DNA of 64,000 bases from Chloroflexota bacterium (GTDB lineage: Bacteria > Chloroflexota > Anaerolineae > Anaerolineales > Villigracilaceae). The position numbers and the translations under genes are program-made. The notes under the pieces are model-generated. The model worked only from the letters and a program-made list of their open reading frames with translations, was not told the origin of the DNA and searched no databases. The number at the start of each line of letters is the position of its first letter. The stretch's first letter is position 1. The stretch spans positions 1 through 64,000 of the forward strand of contig JAJYOU010000003.1 of the NCBI GenBank assembly GCA_021795965.1. Direction: 5' to 3'. Positions 52,063-62,097 of this stretch are shown piece by piece.

Positions 52063-53967
52063 TCAAACAACATCCATCATATCTGAGGGAGGCAGTGCGG
52101 AACGGATCGAAGACCCGGGTACAATTTCATCCAGAAGGGCAATGATCGCTTCAGGCTGATTTAATTGGATCAGGTTTTTAAGACGATTTAAAATCCCTTC
52201 AAGCTCTTTGCGTTCAACCATATTTTCAGCCGTGGACCGAAAGATATCCGGATGAGCTGTATGATCATAAGTTTTATCCGATTCCCAAAGTTCTTCCCGA
52301 AGTTTTTCACCCGGGCGAATTCCAGTAAAAACAATTTCAATATCACGACCTGGCTCCAATCCTGATAGACGAATTAGATCCTCCGCCAGATCGAGAATAC
52401 GAACCTGTTCACCCATATTCAGCAAAAAAGCCTCGCCGCCTACCCCCATGGCTGCTGCCTGCAAAACCAAGTGGACTGCCTCCGGGATGGTCATAAAAAA
52501 ACGAAACATATCCGGGTGAGTGATCTGGATCGGACCACCAACCGCGATCATTCGCTTAAAAAGTGGAACCACCGATCCACGACTCCCGAGGACATTCCCG
52601 AAACGCACCACAGAAAAAGCTTTACCAGTCCGGCGAGCCGCGTCAAGGACGATCATTTCAGCCATACGCTTCGTCGCACCATAAACGTTGGCTGGATGGA
52701 CTGCTTTATCGGTGGAAATTAATACCAGTTTTTCAACCCCGGATTGATCGGCGATATCGACGACTGTTTGTGTTCCAAAAATATTATTGGAGATTGCTTC
52801 CTCAACATTAATTTGCATCAAAGGAACATGCTTGTGGGCAGCAGCATGAAATACCACTTCGGGTTTGTACTCATCAAAAACAGATTTCACCCGCACATCG
52901 TCTCGAATATCCGCGATCACCGGGATCAGCTCAAGGGTGGGAAAATCCCGCTTGAGCTCGAGGAGTGCTTCGAAGATGCTATTTTCTCCATGACCCAGCA
53001 GTATTAATGAGGCTGCGTTCCAGCGGGCAACCTGGCGACAAAGTTCACGCCCGATCGAACCTCCTGCCCCAGTCACCAGGACTCGTTTCCCATTTAATAC
53101 CTGGCCGATCATTTCTTCATGAATTCGAACTGGTTCACGCCGCAGCAAGTCTGTAATTTCCACTTCCCGTAATCGGCTGACATTAACCTTGCCGCCCAGC
53201 AATTCATAAATTCCCGGCATGGTTCTGAATGGTACGCCACGCAAGCGGCAGATATCTGCCACCGTTCGCACCACTTTGCCTGGTGCAGAAGGTATTGCGA
53301 TGATGACTTCATCAACGGGCTGTTCATCTAAAATTTGCGCCAGATTGGCGATTTTTCCTATGACTGGAACCCCCAACAGGTTGTGTTTTAGTTTGGCAGG
53401 ATCATCATCGAGAAAACCGACCGGTTCGAGATTAATCTGGTGGTTTTTTTGCATTTCCTTGACCATCAAAGCGCCTGCATCTCCAGCACCGATCATGATC
53501 ACTTTGCGGATTTTTCCACTGCTTCGGGGAGCATTTGCTTCAGCCAGGATGCGCATGGCGAACCGTACGCCGCCAATTAACAATAAATTGAGCAGCCAAT
53601 CGATCACGAGCACAGAACGCGGAAAGCCTGGCCCCACCACCTGTAACCAGAAAAGCGTGACAAATACCACCGAAACAATCAACGACCCGCTGGTAACGGC
53701 TGCAGCGATGAGTTTCAACTCGTTGACACTGGCGTAAACCCACAAACGCCGGTAAAGACCGAAAAAATAATAGGTAACCGGTTTGATTACCAGGGAAACA
53801 CCCAGTAACCAGAGTGCTGAGGGCAGATAAATATGGATAAAATCCGAATTAAATTCCAGGCGCAATGCATAACTGCCTAGAATGGATCCAATGATCAGCA
53901 AAATATCTGCGAGCAAGACAAAACGGTTGCGTAACTGCACGGCTTTATTCACGAATTTTTCATCCAA
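52063..53967 (-). CDS. Membrane-bound nucleotide-sugar 4,6-dehydratase/epimerase (CapD/PglF/WbpM family)
   Basis: A 634-residue protein. Four membrane helices fill residues 10-140, and a first Rossmann domain follows ('VIMIGAGDAGALMVKEM'). From about 280 comes the SDR catalytic domain: 'VLVTGAGGSIGRELCRQVA', 'FHAAAHKHVPLMQ' and 'VLISTDKAVHPANVYGATKR'. Family members dehydrate UDP-GlcNAc as a first step to surface sugars. The start overlaps the epimerase end by 19 bases. Confidence 0.9.
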   Translation of the reverse strand: MDEKFVNKAVQLRNRFVLLADILLIIGSILGSYALRLEFNSDFIHIYLPSALWLLGVSLVIKPVTYYFFGLYRRLWVYASVNELKLIAAAVTSGSLIVSVVFVTLFWLQVVGPGFPRSVLVIDWLLNLLLIGGVRFAMRILAEANAPRSSGKIRKVIMIGAGDAGALMVKEMQKNHQINLEPVGFLDDDPAKLKHNLLGVPVIGKIANLAQILDEQPVDEVIIAIPSAPGKVVRTVADICRLRGVPFRTMPGIYELLGGKVNVSRLREVEITDLLRREPVRIHEEMIGQVLNGKRVLVTGAGGSIGRELCRQVARWNAASLILLGHGENSIFEALLELKRDFPTLELIPVIADIRDDVRVKSVFDEYKPEVVFHAAAHKHVPLMQINVEEAISNNIFGTQTVVDIADQSGVEKLVLISTDKAVHPANVYGATKRMAEMIVLDAARRTGKAFSVVRFGNVLGSRGSVVPLFKRMIAVGGPIQITHPDMFRFFMTIPEAVHLVLQAAAMGVGGEAFLLNMGEQVRILDLAEDLIRLSGLEPGRDIEIVFTGIRPGEKLREELWESDKTYDHTAHPDIFRSTAENMVERKELEGILNRLKNLIQLNQPEAIIALLDEIVPGSSIRSALPPSDMMDVV

Positions 53968-54875
53968 TTGACAACAGTTTTTAAACCTTCAGCCAGTGGA
54001 GTTTTTGGGGTAAAACCCAAAATATTTTTAGCTTTTTGAGGATTCCCAACTGAGCGATAAATATCTCCCTGGCGGGACGGAGAATTAACCGGGGCAGGTG
54101 ATCCAGGAAATAATTGCATCAGGTTATCAACCAGGTCATTTACACGAATTTCTAATCCAGTACAGATATTAAAAACTTGTCCAGGAGAAGCTGGATGTTC
54201 AGAAGCAAGAATATTTGCACGAACAACATCCCCAACGAACACGAGATCCCGAGTTTGACCACCATCTCCATAAATGTTGATCGGTTTCCCTTCTATCAGC
54301 CGGCGCGAGAAAATCGGCACAGCCGCTGCATACATGCTATCGGGACGCTGCCGCGGTCCATAAACATTAAAATATCGCAGAGCGACCACATCCAAACCAA
54401 AGGCTTGAGTATACAATTCGGCATAAAGTTCATTGACACGCTTGGAAACAGCGTAAGGTGATTGCGGATGCAGGGTTGAATCTTCGTCCAATGGGAGGTT
54501 TTTCGAATCACCGTAAACTGCCGCAGATGAAGCCAGCACCACGCGATTCACATCAGCATTGCGACAAGCTTCCAGCAAGATTTCTGTTCCATGCTGGTTA
54601 ATCTCAAAGCAGGTCAGCGGTTCTTCCATGGATTGAGGCACTGAAACGAAAGCAGCCTCATGAAAAACCACGTCAATTCCCTCCACCGCCTTTGAGACAA
54701 ATACTGAATCCCGGAGATCACCTTCAAATAAGTCCACATCCAGCCCGGAGAGATTTTCGCGCTTTCCGCTGGAAAATTTATCCAGCACCCGGACAAAATC
54801 GCCCTGCTCAAGCAAGGCGCGGGTGAGATGTGAACCAATAAAACCTGCCCCACCGGTAACCAGGTAACGCTTCAT
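53949..54875 (-). CDS. NAD-dependent nucleotide-sugar epimerase (SDR)
   Basis: A 308-residue extended SDR enzyme. The NAD site is 'VTGGAGFIGSHLTRALLE'. The catalytic YxxxK is in 'SPYAVSKRVNELYAEL', and 'YFNVYGPRQRPDSMYAA' is the substrate region of UDP-glucose/GlcNAc 4-epimerase-like proteins. It probably supplies a sugar nucleotide to the neighbouring glycosyltransferase genes; exact substrate unknown. It shares one base with the gene before and 19 with the one after. Confidence 0.9.
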   Translation of the reverse strand: MKRYLVTGGAGFIGSHLTRALLEQGDFVRVLDKFSSGKRENLSGLDVDLFEGDLRDSVFVSKAVEGIDVVFHEAAFVSVPQSMEEPLTCFEINQHGTEILLEACRNADVNRVVLASSAAVYGDSKNLPLDEDSTLHPQSPYAVSKRVNELYAELYTQAFGLDVVALRYFNVYGPRQRPDSMYAAAVPIFSRRLIEGKPINIYGDGGQTRDLVFVGDVVRANILASEHPASPGQVFNICTGLEIRVNDLVDNLMQLFPGSPAPVNSPSRQGDIYRSVGNPQKAKNILGFTPKTPLAEGLKTVVNWMKNS

Positions 54876-56296
54876 TATCGACCCCTCCGACCCAAGACAG
54901 TGCCGATAGTTCGCAATATAATCACAATGTCCATCGCTACCGAACGATGTTTGATGTAGAACAAGTCGTATTCCAACTTTACAGCAGTATCTTCAACGGT
55001 TGCCGCATATCCATAATTGATTTGCGCCCAACCGGTCAACCCGGGCTTAACCAATAAACGTGCACGATAAAATGGAATCTCGTCCTGAAAGGTTCTTACC
55101 CATTGGGCGCGTTCGGCTCTTGGTCCAACCAGGCTCATCTCACCCCGAAGTACGTTCCAAAATTGGGGAATTTCATCCAGGCGTGTGATCCGCATGAAGT
55201 TACCCACGCGCGTGATGCGCGGATCTTTTTCGCCTGTCATCTGAGCTTTGCCTTCCTTCTCAGCATCCTGCTGCATCGTCCGGAATTTGATGATTTTGAA
55301 TTCCCTGCCCCCACGTCCCAGGCGTTCCTGCGAATAAAATATCGGCCAACCGCTATCCAGTAGGATTGCCAGAGCTAGAAATGGCAGCAAACAAGCCAGG
55401 ATTGCAAGACCGACAATGGAACCAATCAAGTCAATGACACGTTTTCCAAACTCAAAAAAAGTGCCGGCACGCGCCTCATCCACAAACGAGCGAATAATCC
55501 AATCCGATTCAAGATGGTGGATTGGCACCCTGCCAAAGAGCTCTTCGTAAAGAGTGGACATGCGCGTGATTTCGATTCCTCGCTCCTGCACATCCAAAAG
55601 TGTTTGAAATGTTTTTCCCTGCATTTCCCCAGTGATTGAGACAATCACATCCGTAATATTCATTTCCTCAATAATTTTTAATAGTTTTTCGCTGCTGCCT
55701 AGGATTCGATAACCTTCGACATCCTTACCGATTTTTTGAGGATTGTCATCGATATATGCCACCAAAATAAACGGGGGTGGATTGAGGGTTTTATAGAAAA
55801 TGGCAAGAGTTTGCCCATTGCCGCCTGCTCCCACCACCAGCGCGCGGCGTTGCTGCCAGTGAGATGTGATCAAACGTATATAAAACCAGCGCCAAATCAA
55901 AGTCAATATCATCGCCAAAATGAGGAAAACAGCGATGGCGCGCCGGTTGATCCGACCTGGCTCATCCGATGTAAAGTAAATTAATAAGTAGGCAACACCG
56001 CCAACGATTCCCGCCAGGAAAATTGTTCTTAGTGTTCGATTCCAGTTGGCAGCGCGATGAAGATCATAAATCTCCACCAGTAGAAGCATCCATGCCAAGG
56101 GAAGCAGGTAAAACCAAAACTGCACCCTAAGACGAAAAAATTCCAAAGAAAACTTTTTTAACCAAGCATCGCCGGCAAACCAAAAGTATATTCCCGCCAA
56201 TAATGCAATCGAAGCCATCAGTAAATCACCGATGACCAGTAAAGCTCGTTGTTCACCTGGACGGAGTCTCCAGATTGGTTTTGTATCAGTCGTCAT
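54875..56296 (-). CDS. Polyprenyl glycosylphosphotransferase (initiating enzyme)
   Basis: A 473-residue WbaP/WcaJ-type protein. Five predicted membrane helices span residues 20-130 and near 290, with a CoA-binding-like middle domain ('[19 protein letters not shown]'). The catalytic C-terminus has '[20 protein letters not shown]' and '[20 protein letters not shown]'. It moves a sugar-phosphate onto undecaprenyl phosphate to start an exopolysaccharide or O-antigen-like unit. It is 4 bases from the glycosyltransferase gene. Confidence 0.92.
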   Translation of the reverse strand: MTTDTKPIWRLRPGEQRALLVIGDLLMASIALLAGIYFWFAGDAWLKKFSLEFFRLRVQFWFYLLPLAWMLLLVEIYDLHRAANWNRTLRTIFLAGIVGGVAYLLIYFTSDEPGRINRRAIAVFLILAMILTLIWRWFYIRLITSHWQQRRALVVGAGGNGQTLAIFYKTLNPPPFILVAYIDDNPQKIGKDVEGYRILGSSEKLLKIIEEMNITDVIVSITGEMQGKTFQTLLDVQERGIEITRMSTLYEELFGRVPIHHLESDWIIRSFVDEARAGTFFEFGKRVIDLIGSIVGLAILACLLPFLALAILLDSGWPIFYSQERLGRGGREFKIIKFRTMQQDAEKEGKAQMTGEKDPRITRVGNFMRITRLDEIPQFWNVLRGEMSLVGPRAERAQWVRTFQDEIPFYRARLLVKPGLTGWAQINYGYAATVEDTAVKLEYDLFYIKHRSVAMDIVIILRTIGTVLGRRGR

Positions 56297-56300
56297 TTAA

Positions 56301-57299
56301 TTAAGATTTCACATTCATTTTAAATATTCCACTTAAAAAACCGGAACCCCAGGCAAAATGCATTACGAATATCGCGAGTGGTATCCCAATCAACAAGGTA
56401 GGATCTTTTCTTTTTAGAACTTGTTCAAATGCAACCAGTAAGTATATTCCAAAATATACCAGAAGTTCCAGGATTAGCAGGTTCGCAAACACTTTTATAA
56501 ATATTCCCAAAATCAAACCCAGGAAAATCGTGACTGCAAAGACGGGCGGAAGCGCCTGTCGCCAGCGCAAAGTTCCTGGATAAAGCCGCAACATTTGGAA
56601 TTTCCAAAAGCCGTAGCGAAAATATTGTTGAGCCAGGGAAAATAAATCTGAACGGGCAAAATATATGGATTTTATGGCTGGATCCAACCAGACCTTTCCA
56701 CCATATTTTCGGATGCGGGTATTAAATTCATAGTCCTCATTCGAAAGTAAATTTTCGTTATATAAGCCTATCTTTTCGACCAGTGTCCGCCGGTAACAGC
56801 CGAAAGGCACAGTATCCACTAGCGCTGGCTGCTGGGCATGTCGATAGGATGCATCTCCCACCCCAAGCGGATGAGCAGCTGCCACAGCGATTGAACGCGC
56901 CATCCAGGAATTGTTTCCAGGTTGGATTTCCCACACACCACCAACGTTATCCCCTTTTCCATTTAAAAGATCTTCAATTGATATTTGGACATAATCTGGA
57001 AAAGGCGCCGAATGGGCATCCAATCGTAAAATCACTTCCCCTTTGCTTGAGGTGATTGCCCGATTTAAAGCCGCTGGAATGGAACCAACCTGGTTATGAA
57101 TCACCTGGAGGGCTAGATCGGGATGATTTGATGCAAAAGCCGATATCACTTCCCGGGTATGATCCGTTGATCCTCCGTCTGCAATGGTGATATCCATTAA
57201 CTCGTGAGGATAGGTTTGTGAAAAAATTGCATCCAACAATTTAAGGATGCGTTTTTCTTCATTTAGACAGGGAATAATAATCGATACAGAAGTGGGCAT
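56301..57299 (-). CDS. Family 2 glycosyltransferase with C-terminal membrane helices (ExoA-like)
   Basis: A 332-residue GT2 enzyme. The N-terminus 'VSIIIPCLNEEKRILKLLDA' is the nucleotide-sugar site, 'DITIADGGSTDHTREVI' and 'VILRLDAHSAPFPDYV' hold the metal-binding DxD-like residues, and 'NEDYEFNTRIRKYGG' contains the catalytic ED. Three or four C-terminal helices anchor it. First gene of the polysaccharide operon. It resembles the succinoglycan glycosyltransferase ExoA. Confidence 0.9.
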   Translation of the reverse strand: MPTSVSIIIPCLNEEKRILKLLDAIFSQTYPHELMDITIADGGSTDHTREVISAFASNHPDLALQVIHNQVGSIPAALNRAITSSKGEVILRLDAHSAPFPDYVQISIEDLLNGKGDNVGGVWEIQPGNNSWMARSIAVAAAHPLGVGDASYRHAQQPALVDTVPFGCYRRTLVEKIGLYNENLLSNEDYEFNTRIRKYGGKVWLDPAIKSIYFARSDLFSLAQQYFRYGFWKFQMLRLYPGTLRWRQALPPVFAVTIFLGLILGIFIKVFANLLILELLVYFGIYLLVAFEQVLKRKDPTLLIGIPLAIFVMHFAWGSGFLSGIFKMNVKS

Positions 57300-57441
57300 T
57301 CAGCGACACAAATTTACAAATACGGGGGAACCTGACTTTAAATTAAAATTTTACCACTGGTTTCAATGGAAAATAAAATACCATTGATGGGGATTTCTCC
57401 CATCAAAGCAATCATTAAACATTGACCAAATCTCAAGCTGT

Positions 57442-57822
57442 CTATTTTATCGCTATCGCTTCAATTTCAACCGAACCATTTTTCGGCAAACCAGCCACAC
57501 CGATGGTGGATCGAGCCGGGGAATTTGTGGGAAAATATTCCGCATAGATCGCATTCATCTTCGGGAAATCAGCCATATCTCGTAAAAAAACAGTCGTCTT
57601 GACGACTTTTTCCAGGCTTGATCCAGCGGATTCAAGTACGTTTTTGAGATTCTTTAACACTTGCCGGGTTTGAAGTTCAAGATCCTGGCTGACCAATTCA
57701 CCTGTCGACGGGTCAATGCCAGTTTGACCAGCACAAAAAATAAATCCGCCACTTTCAATCGCAACGGAATAAGGACCGATCGCCTTTGGTGCATTGTTTG
57801 CAACTATCACTTTTTTTTCCAT
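57442..57822 (-). CDS. ridA: RidA-family imine/enamine deaminase
   Basis: A 126-residue YjgF/YER057c/UK114 protein. '[20 protein letters not shown]', '[14 protein letters not shown]' and the arginine in '[14 protein letters not shown]' that binds the substrate carboxylate are all present. RidA removes reactive enamines formed by PLP enzymes. A DUF3592 gene lies 36 bases upstream on the same strand. High confidence in the family. Confidence 0.95.
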   Translation of the reverse strand: MEKKVIVANNAPKAIGPYSVAIESGGFIFCAGQTGIDPSTGELVSQDLELQTRQVLKNLKNVLESAGSSLEKVVKTTVFLRDMADFPKMNAIYAEYFPTNSPARSTIGVAGLPKNGSVEIEAIAIK

Positions 57823-57858
57823 GGTTTTTCCAATCTTTAAATTATTAATCGATATTGT

Positions 57859-58323
57859 TTACTGGATGTTCCCAATTAGCAACACAATTGCAAAAATTAC
57901 GGAAATAAAAATCATCACAGCTCCAAAAATTGCCAGGATGATGGGAACTAATAACCGGCTCATCCTCGAGTCAATATCCGCCTGGCTTGGATCAGCAATG
58001 TTATAAGCCACTTTAACGGATTGCCCGGTTTGATAACGAGGTGGGTTGGTCCCAATATTGGAAGTAAAACGAACGGTTTCTCCGGAAATGGTTTTAAATT
58101 CTATTTCCGGATAACTCATCGGGGTGTTCGAGGAAAAATCATTGTTGACATCCTCCAAGGAAGTGGAAAATGAATTATTCTTCTTCACATCCACGACCAC
58201 TCCCGTGGTGGTGGTTCGTTCGGCGAATTTCTTCCTTTGTAAAAAATAAACAGCAATTGCTCCCGCGAAACAACCCATAGAGAGAATAAACAAAAGACAA
58301 CTTACAAAAATCATCCAATTCAT
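57859..58323 (-). CDS. DUF3592 membrane protein
   Basis: A 154-residue protein with an N-terminal helix (residues 4-28), a beta-rich middle ('TTTTGVVVDVKKNNS', 'YPEIEFKTISGETVRFTS', 'GQSVKVAYNIADPSQADI') and a C-terminal helix. This is the DUF3592 pattern. The family is of unknown function. The longer overlapping ORF 58175-58840 in another frame is a shadow. Confidence 0.85.
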   Translation of the reverse strand: MNWMIFVSCLLFILSMGCFAGAIAVYFLQRKKFAERTTTTGVVVDVKKNNSFSTSLEDVNNDFSSNTPMSYPEIEFKTISGETVRFTSNIGTNPPRYQTGQSVKVAYNIADPSQADIDSRMSRLLVPIILAIFGAVMIFISVIFAIVLLIGNIQ

Positions 58324-58428
58324 CGTTTTTTCCTTTGTATATTTCTTTTCTGAGAAAATTTCTTATTCGATCAAATGATTTATAAAATATGTCCGCGGCT
58401 TTGAACCAAATTGGATTTCGAGGGAAAT

Positions 58429-59061
58429 TTATTCCCTCGAGAAAACCATGAACCAACTGGCAAGAAAATAAGCCGCAAGCCATGTCAGCAGGTTTAATCC
58501 AACAAAAAATCCAATGATAGCCAAATTTCCGGAAGTAAAGATCGGGGAGGGTGGTGGATGCATGATATTGGCAGCCGATGAAAAAACAATTCGCAAGACT
58601 ACAAAAAAAACGATATTCGAAATTGCTGTCAGGGCGCGGTTCGAAATCAAGGTCAACCCAAGCTGCATCAGGACGCCAATGATCGAAAAATTGAGTGCCA
58701 AAATGAATCGCGGCTCTGAAAGGAACAGACCATTCCAGTTCGATTCCATTGCCCAAAGCGAAAGCGGCAGATAGGTAACCCAAAAAATGATACCGGTTCG
58801 TCCTAATGCTTCGGACCAGCGCAGGGACCCGGACTTCCAACCTTTATTTGTGCCTATCCATTGAGCCAGGAGACCAACCAGCCCTGCCAAAGCGGATGCC
58901 ATGAAAGCGATCTCAGCGGTGAGAACCCAGGCGCCGTGCAAATAAATTAATCTCACATTGGATCCAAGCGATTTTTCCTGAGGACCAAAGAGGGCAGTCA
59001 AGAAAACAAGGATGATTGCAGCAAAAAAATAGATTGACAGGAATTTTTTCGACTTCACCAT
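58429..59061 (-). CDS. Six-helix membrane protein of unknown function
   Basis: A 210-residue protein with about six hydrophobic helices. The segment 'GSNVRLIYLHGAWVLTAEIA' is distantly like the haem-exporter CcmC/cytochrome c assembly region ('IYIHVP.AW'), and 'MHPPPSP' is a loop. The likeness is too weak for a functional name, and no other cytochrome assembly gene is adjacent. It starts at the ATG at 59,061 and lies upstream of the DUF3592 gene. Confidence 0.6.
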   Translation of the reverse strand: MVKSKKFLSIYFFAAIILVFLTALFGPQEKSLGSNVRLIYLHGAWVLTAEIAFMASALAGLVGLLAQWIGTNKGWKSGSLRWSEALGRTGIIFWVTYLPLSLWAMESNWNGLFLSEPRFILALNFSIIGVLMQLGLTLISNRALTAISNIVFFVVLRIVFSSAANIMHPPPSPIFTSGNLAIIGFFVGLNLLTWLAAYFLASWFMVFSRE

Positions 59062-59264
59062 AATAAAGATTCTACACTATTAATGATATTTCACCCATTC
59101 CATCAAATTGTCCTTAATCAGGCGAATATTCGATCAATCACTCATCGGGATAGGTACGTTCCGGTTAAATATCTACATGATCTCTACATATTTTAACTGT
59201 AAATTTTTCACCTTTTGTTCATCTTCCACTGTTATGATCAACACATGAATATAAGGAGAATCTT

Positions 59265-59726
59265 ATGAAAAATATTTGGAAATGGGTCCTTGGGATCGTG
59301 ATTGTATTGGTTTTAGGTGGAGCTTTGTTTGCCGCTGGTTTTATGATGCATAATTTTACCCTGGCGAATCATCCACTCCAGGCTTGGGGCGGGCATCGAT
59401 TAATTTCTCCAGGTTTACGAGGGTTTGGTGGTGAACGCATTATGGGAGGCGCACGCTTCCCTGGGTATTACGGTATGATGAGACCAATTGGATTTGGCTT
59501 TAGACCTTTTGTCTTGCTTTTAGGCCTGATTCCTTGGCTAATTTTTGGAGCGCTCCTATATGGAGTTTATCAATTGGGTAAACATTCCGTAAAATCAAAC
59601 ACGGCGTCCGCGACACCTGTTCAATCGTCAGTAATCCCTGAAAACACAAACCTGCAACAACCTGCACCAGCCGAAACCCCCACCAAAAGCATATCGGACA
59701 ACCAATCCTCAATCAATAACGGCTAA
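59265..59726 (+). CDS. Small membrane protein, Gly/Arg/Phe-rich loop
   Basis: A 153-residue protein with two helices (residues 6-28 and 84-106). The loop between them is rich in Gly, Arg and Phe ('RGFGGERIMGGARFPGYYGM'), and the tail is Pro/Thr/Gln-rich. AAGGAG precedes the ATG. Similar two-helix proteins of unknown function are common in Chloroflexota. A strong hairpin follows. Confidence 0.65.
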   Translation: MKNIWKWVLGIVIVLVLGGALFAAGFMMHNFTLANHPLQAWGGHRLISPGLRGFGGERIMGGARFPGYYGMMRPIGFGFRPFVLLLGLIPWLIFGALLYGVYQLGKHSVKSNTASATPVQSSVIPENTNLQQPAPAETPTKSISDNQSSINNG

Positions 59727-59748
59727 ATCGTAATAAATTCATAATAAA

Positions 59749-59782
59749 GACAGCCAGCTTGGATGGTCTCAAGCAGGCTGTC
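59749..59782. terminator. Terminator between convergent genes
   Basis: GACAGCC…GGCTGTC with inner AGCTTG/CAAGC pairing forms an extended stem, followed by CTTATATTT. Confidence 0.7.
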
Positions 59783-59811
59783 CTTATATTTCTGGCGGGA
59801 ATTCGAGCAAA

Positions 59812-61488
59812 TCACCGTTTCAGCGTGCGATATTGGACTCGCTTGGGGGTTTCAGCAGATTTACCATAGCGCTCATGGAAATCTTTTTCATAGTCAGACC
59901 AGTTTCCCATGAAAAGACGAGCCTGGGAGTCGCCCTCAAAAGCCAAAATATGGGTGCATATACGATCCAGGAACCAGCGGTCATGGCTGACAACCACCGC
60001 ACAACCCGCAAATTCTTCAAGCGCTTCTTCGAGTGCACGCAGGGTATTAATATCCAGATCATTCGTCGGCTCATCCAGGAGGATGACATTCGCGCCTTCT
60101 TTGAGAGTCTTGGCAAGATGAACCCGGTTCCGTTCACCCCCCGAGAGCATGCTGATTTTCTTCTGCTGATCAATGCCCTGGAAATTAAAAGATGAACAAT
60201 AACCGCGTGCATTCACCTTTCGTGGACCTAATTCGAGAATTTCCATTCCTCCAGAAATTTCTTCATAGACAGATTTCTCTGGGTCAAGGCTGCGAGCCTG
60301 ATCGGCATAAGCCAGTTTCACGGTTTCACCAATACGAATTTCACCAGAATTTGGTTTTTCCTGACCTGTGATCATTTTTAATAAGGTCGTTTTTCCTGCA
60401 CCATTCGGTCCGACGATGCCAACAATTGATCCTGGTGGAATGACCGCACTGAAATTATCGAGGATCAATCTCTCACCATAGGATTTTGAAATTCCACTCA
60501 ATTCAAGAACAATATTTCCCAAGCGCGGACCCGATGGAATATATATTTCGAGATCCTCACGATATTTTTCCTTCTCCTGGCTGAGCAGTTTTTCATATGC
60601 AGTGACACGAGCCTGACCTTTTGACTGGCGTGCCTTCGGAGACATGCGAATCCATTCCAGTTCACGTTCAAGGGTTTTCTGACGCCGGGATTCTGATTTT
60701 TCTTCCTGCCGCAGGCGTTCCCCTTTCTGTTCCAGCCAGGATGTGTAGTTGCCCTTCCATGGAATCCCGTAGCCGCGGTCCAGTTCCAGGATCCAACCGG
60801 CAACGTTATCCAGGAAATACCGGTCATGTGTCACGGCAATGACAGTCCCTTTGTATTCGCGCAGATGATGTTCCAACCAGGCGACAGATTCAGCATCCAG
60901 ATGATTGGTGGGTTCGTCAAGAAGCAAGATATCCGGCTCGGTCATTAGTAAGCGGGTTAGAGCGACTCTACGCCGTTCACCCCCCGAGCAGATCCGGATG
61001 GGAGTATCGGCGGGTGGGCAGCGCAACGCTTCCATTGCCACACCCAGGTGTGAATCCAGGTTCCAGGCATCCACTTTATCCAATTTATCCTGGAGTTTGG
61101 TCTGTTCTTCGATCAGGGCTTCAAAATCAGCATCAGCGTCTCCGAATTTGGCGTTAACCTCATCGAATCGGGTAAGCATCTCAACAATCGGCTGGACCGC
61201 TTCACGAATAATTTCAATGACAGTTTTTGAATCATCCAATTTGGGTTCCTGTTCCAGCATTCCAACAGAGTATCCTTTTGAAATAGAAATCTCACCAATA
61301 TAATCAGTATCTGCTCCAGCCATGATGCGCAGGAGGGTGGATTTCCCGGCGCCGTTCAGACCTAGAACGCCAATTTTTGCTCCATAATAAAAACCGAGCG
61401 AAATATCTCGCAATATTTGCTTGTTATTCGGTTGGACTATTTTTCCAACCTTGTTCATCTGGTAAATTACTTGAGTGTCTGAGGGCAT
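59812..61488 (-). CDS. ettA: EttA, ABC-F translational throttle ATPase
   Basis: A 558-residue ABC-F protein with two ATPase domains and no membrane part. Walker A motifs are 'GLNGAGKSTLLRIM' and 'GPNGAGKTTLLKMI'. Signatures are 'CSGGERRRVALTRLL' and 'LSGGERNRVHLAKTL', and Walker B regions are 'DILLLDEPTNHLDAES' and 'NVILLDEPTNDLDINT'. The inter-domain arm and length fit EttA, which binds the ribosomal E site and gates translation by ATP/ADP ratio. The start 'MPSDTQVIYQMNKVGK' is typical. Confidence 0.95.
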   Translation of the reverse strand: MPSDTQVIYQMNKVGKIVQPNNKQILRDISLGFYYGAKIGVLGLNGAGKSTLLRIMAGADTDYIGEISISKGYSVGMLEQEPKLDDSKTVIEIIREAVQPIVEMLTRFDEVNAKFGDADADFEALIEEQTKLQDKLDKVDAWNLDSHLGVAMEALRCPPADTPIRICSGGERRRVALTRLLMTEPDILLLDEPTNHLDAESVAWLEHHLREYKGTVIAVTHDRYFLDNVAGWILELDRGYGIPWKGNYTSWLEQKGERLRQEEKSESRRQKTLERELEWIRMSPKARQSKGQARVTAYEKLLSQEKEKYREDLEIYIPSGPRLGNIVLELSGISKSYGERLILDNFSAVIPPGSIVGIVGPNGAGKTTLLKMITGQEKPNSGEIRIGETVKLAYADQARSLDPEKSVYEEISGGMEILELGPRKVNARGYCSSFNFQGIDQQKKISMLSGGERNRVHLAKTLKEGANVILLDEPTNDLDINTLRALEEALEEFAGCAVVVSHDRWFLDRICTHILAFEGDSQARLFMGNWSDYEKDFHERYGKSAETPKRVQYRTLKR

Positions 61489-61657
61489 AATTTTTTTATT
61501 TTCTTTTCTTTTAATTTCTTTTGAAAAGGTTCAATTGCTAACTGGTTTTCGAATGGACAAAAGGAAAATCAGAGCAAAGTATTCTTTAAACCTTTAAGGG
61601 AGATTTTAATTTGCTCTTGAATTTTACATTGCATATGAACAGATTCGAGGTTAAAAG

Positions 61658-62083
61658 TTAAAATAATTTCCGCTGCCGGGATAATGACCTGGACTTCAAA
61701 AGGGAGTGTTCAGCACACCACTCTTCATCCGGTCCATCCCAACCGTAGATTTCAAGGTTAATCCTTCCTTTATCATCGAATAGAATGCCTTCCTCTTCAA
61801 GGAGTTCTCGCTGACGATTCGCACCAGGACGCGCACTGATTTTTCCCTGGGAATTGATCACGCGCTGCCAGGGCAGATCATCTGGGCAGTGTGCCATCGC
61901 CATACCCACCCAACGTGCAGCAAAAGCATCGTATTCTTTAAGATTGAGATTTCCTGGAGGAGGGATCATGCCGGCAATTTGACAGTAGGTGGTCACTTTT
62001 CCAGGGGAGATCTTACTCACAATCTTCCAGACAAAGGTTTGGAATTGTTTTGGGTCTGGTGGTGATGAAAAGCCCATAACCAC
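61658..62083 (-). CDS. Alkyltransferase-like protein (ATL), catalytic Cys replaced by Trp
   Basis: A 141-residue MGMT-fold protein. 'FQTFVWKIVSKISPGKVTTY' and 'PGANRQRELLEEEGILF' are conserved. The active-site position reads 'PWQRVINSQGKIS' where true O6-alkylguanine transferases have 'PCHRV'. A tryptophan here defines ATL proteins, which bind alkylated bases and pass them to nucleotide excision repair without reacting. It lies 14 bases after the holB stop. Confidence 0.9.
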   Translation of the reverse strand: MVMGFSSPPDPKQFQTFVWKIVSKISPGKVTTYCQIAGMIPPPGNLNLKEYDAFAARWVGMAMAHCPDDLPWQRVINSQGKISARPGANRQRELLEEEGILFDDKGRINLEIYGWDGPDEEWCAEHSLLKSRSLSRQRKLF

Positions 62084-62097
62084 AACCTTTCATATTT

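Noticed and set aside
58175-58840. 221-residue minus-strand ORF overlapping DUF3592 and the membrane protein
   Set aside because: It reads through both real genes in a wrong frame; composition rich in Cys, Trp and Phe with no motif.
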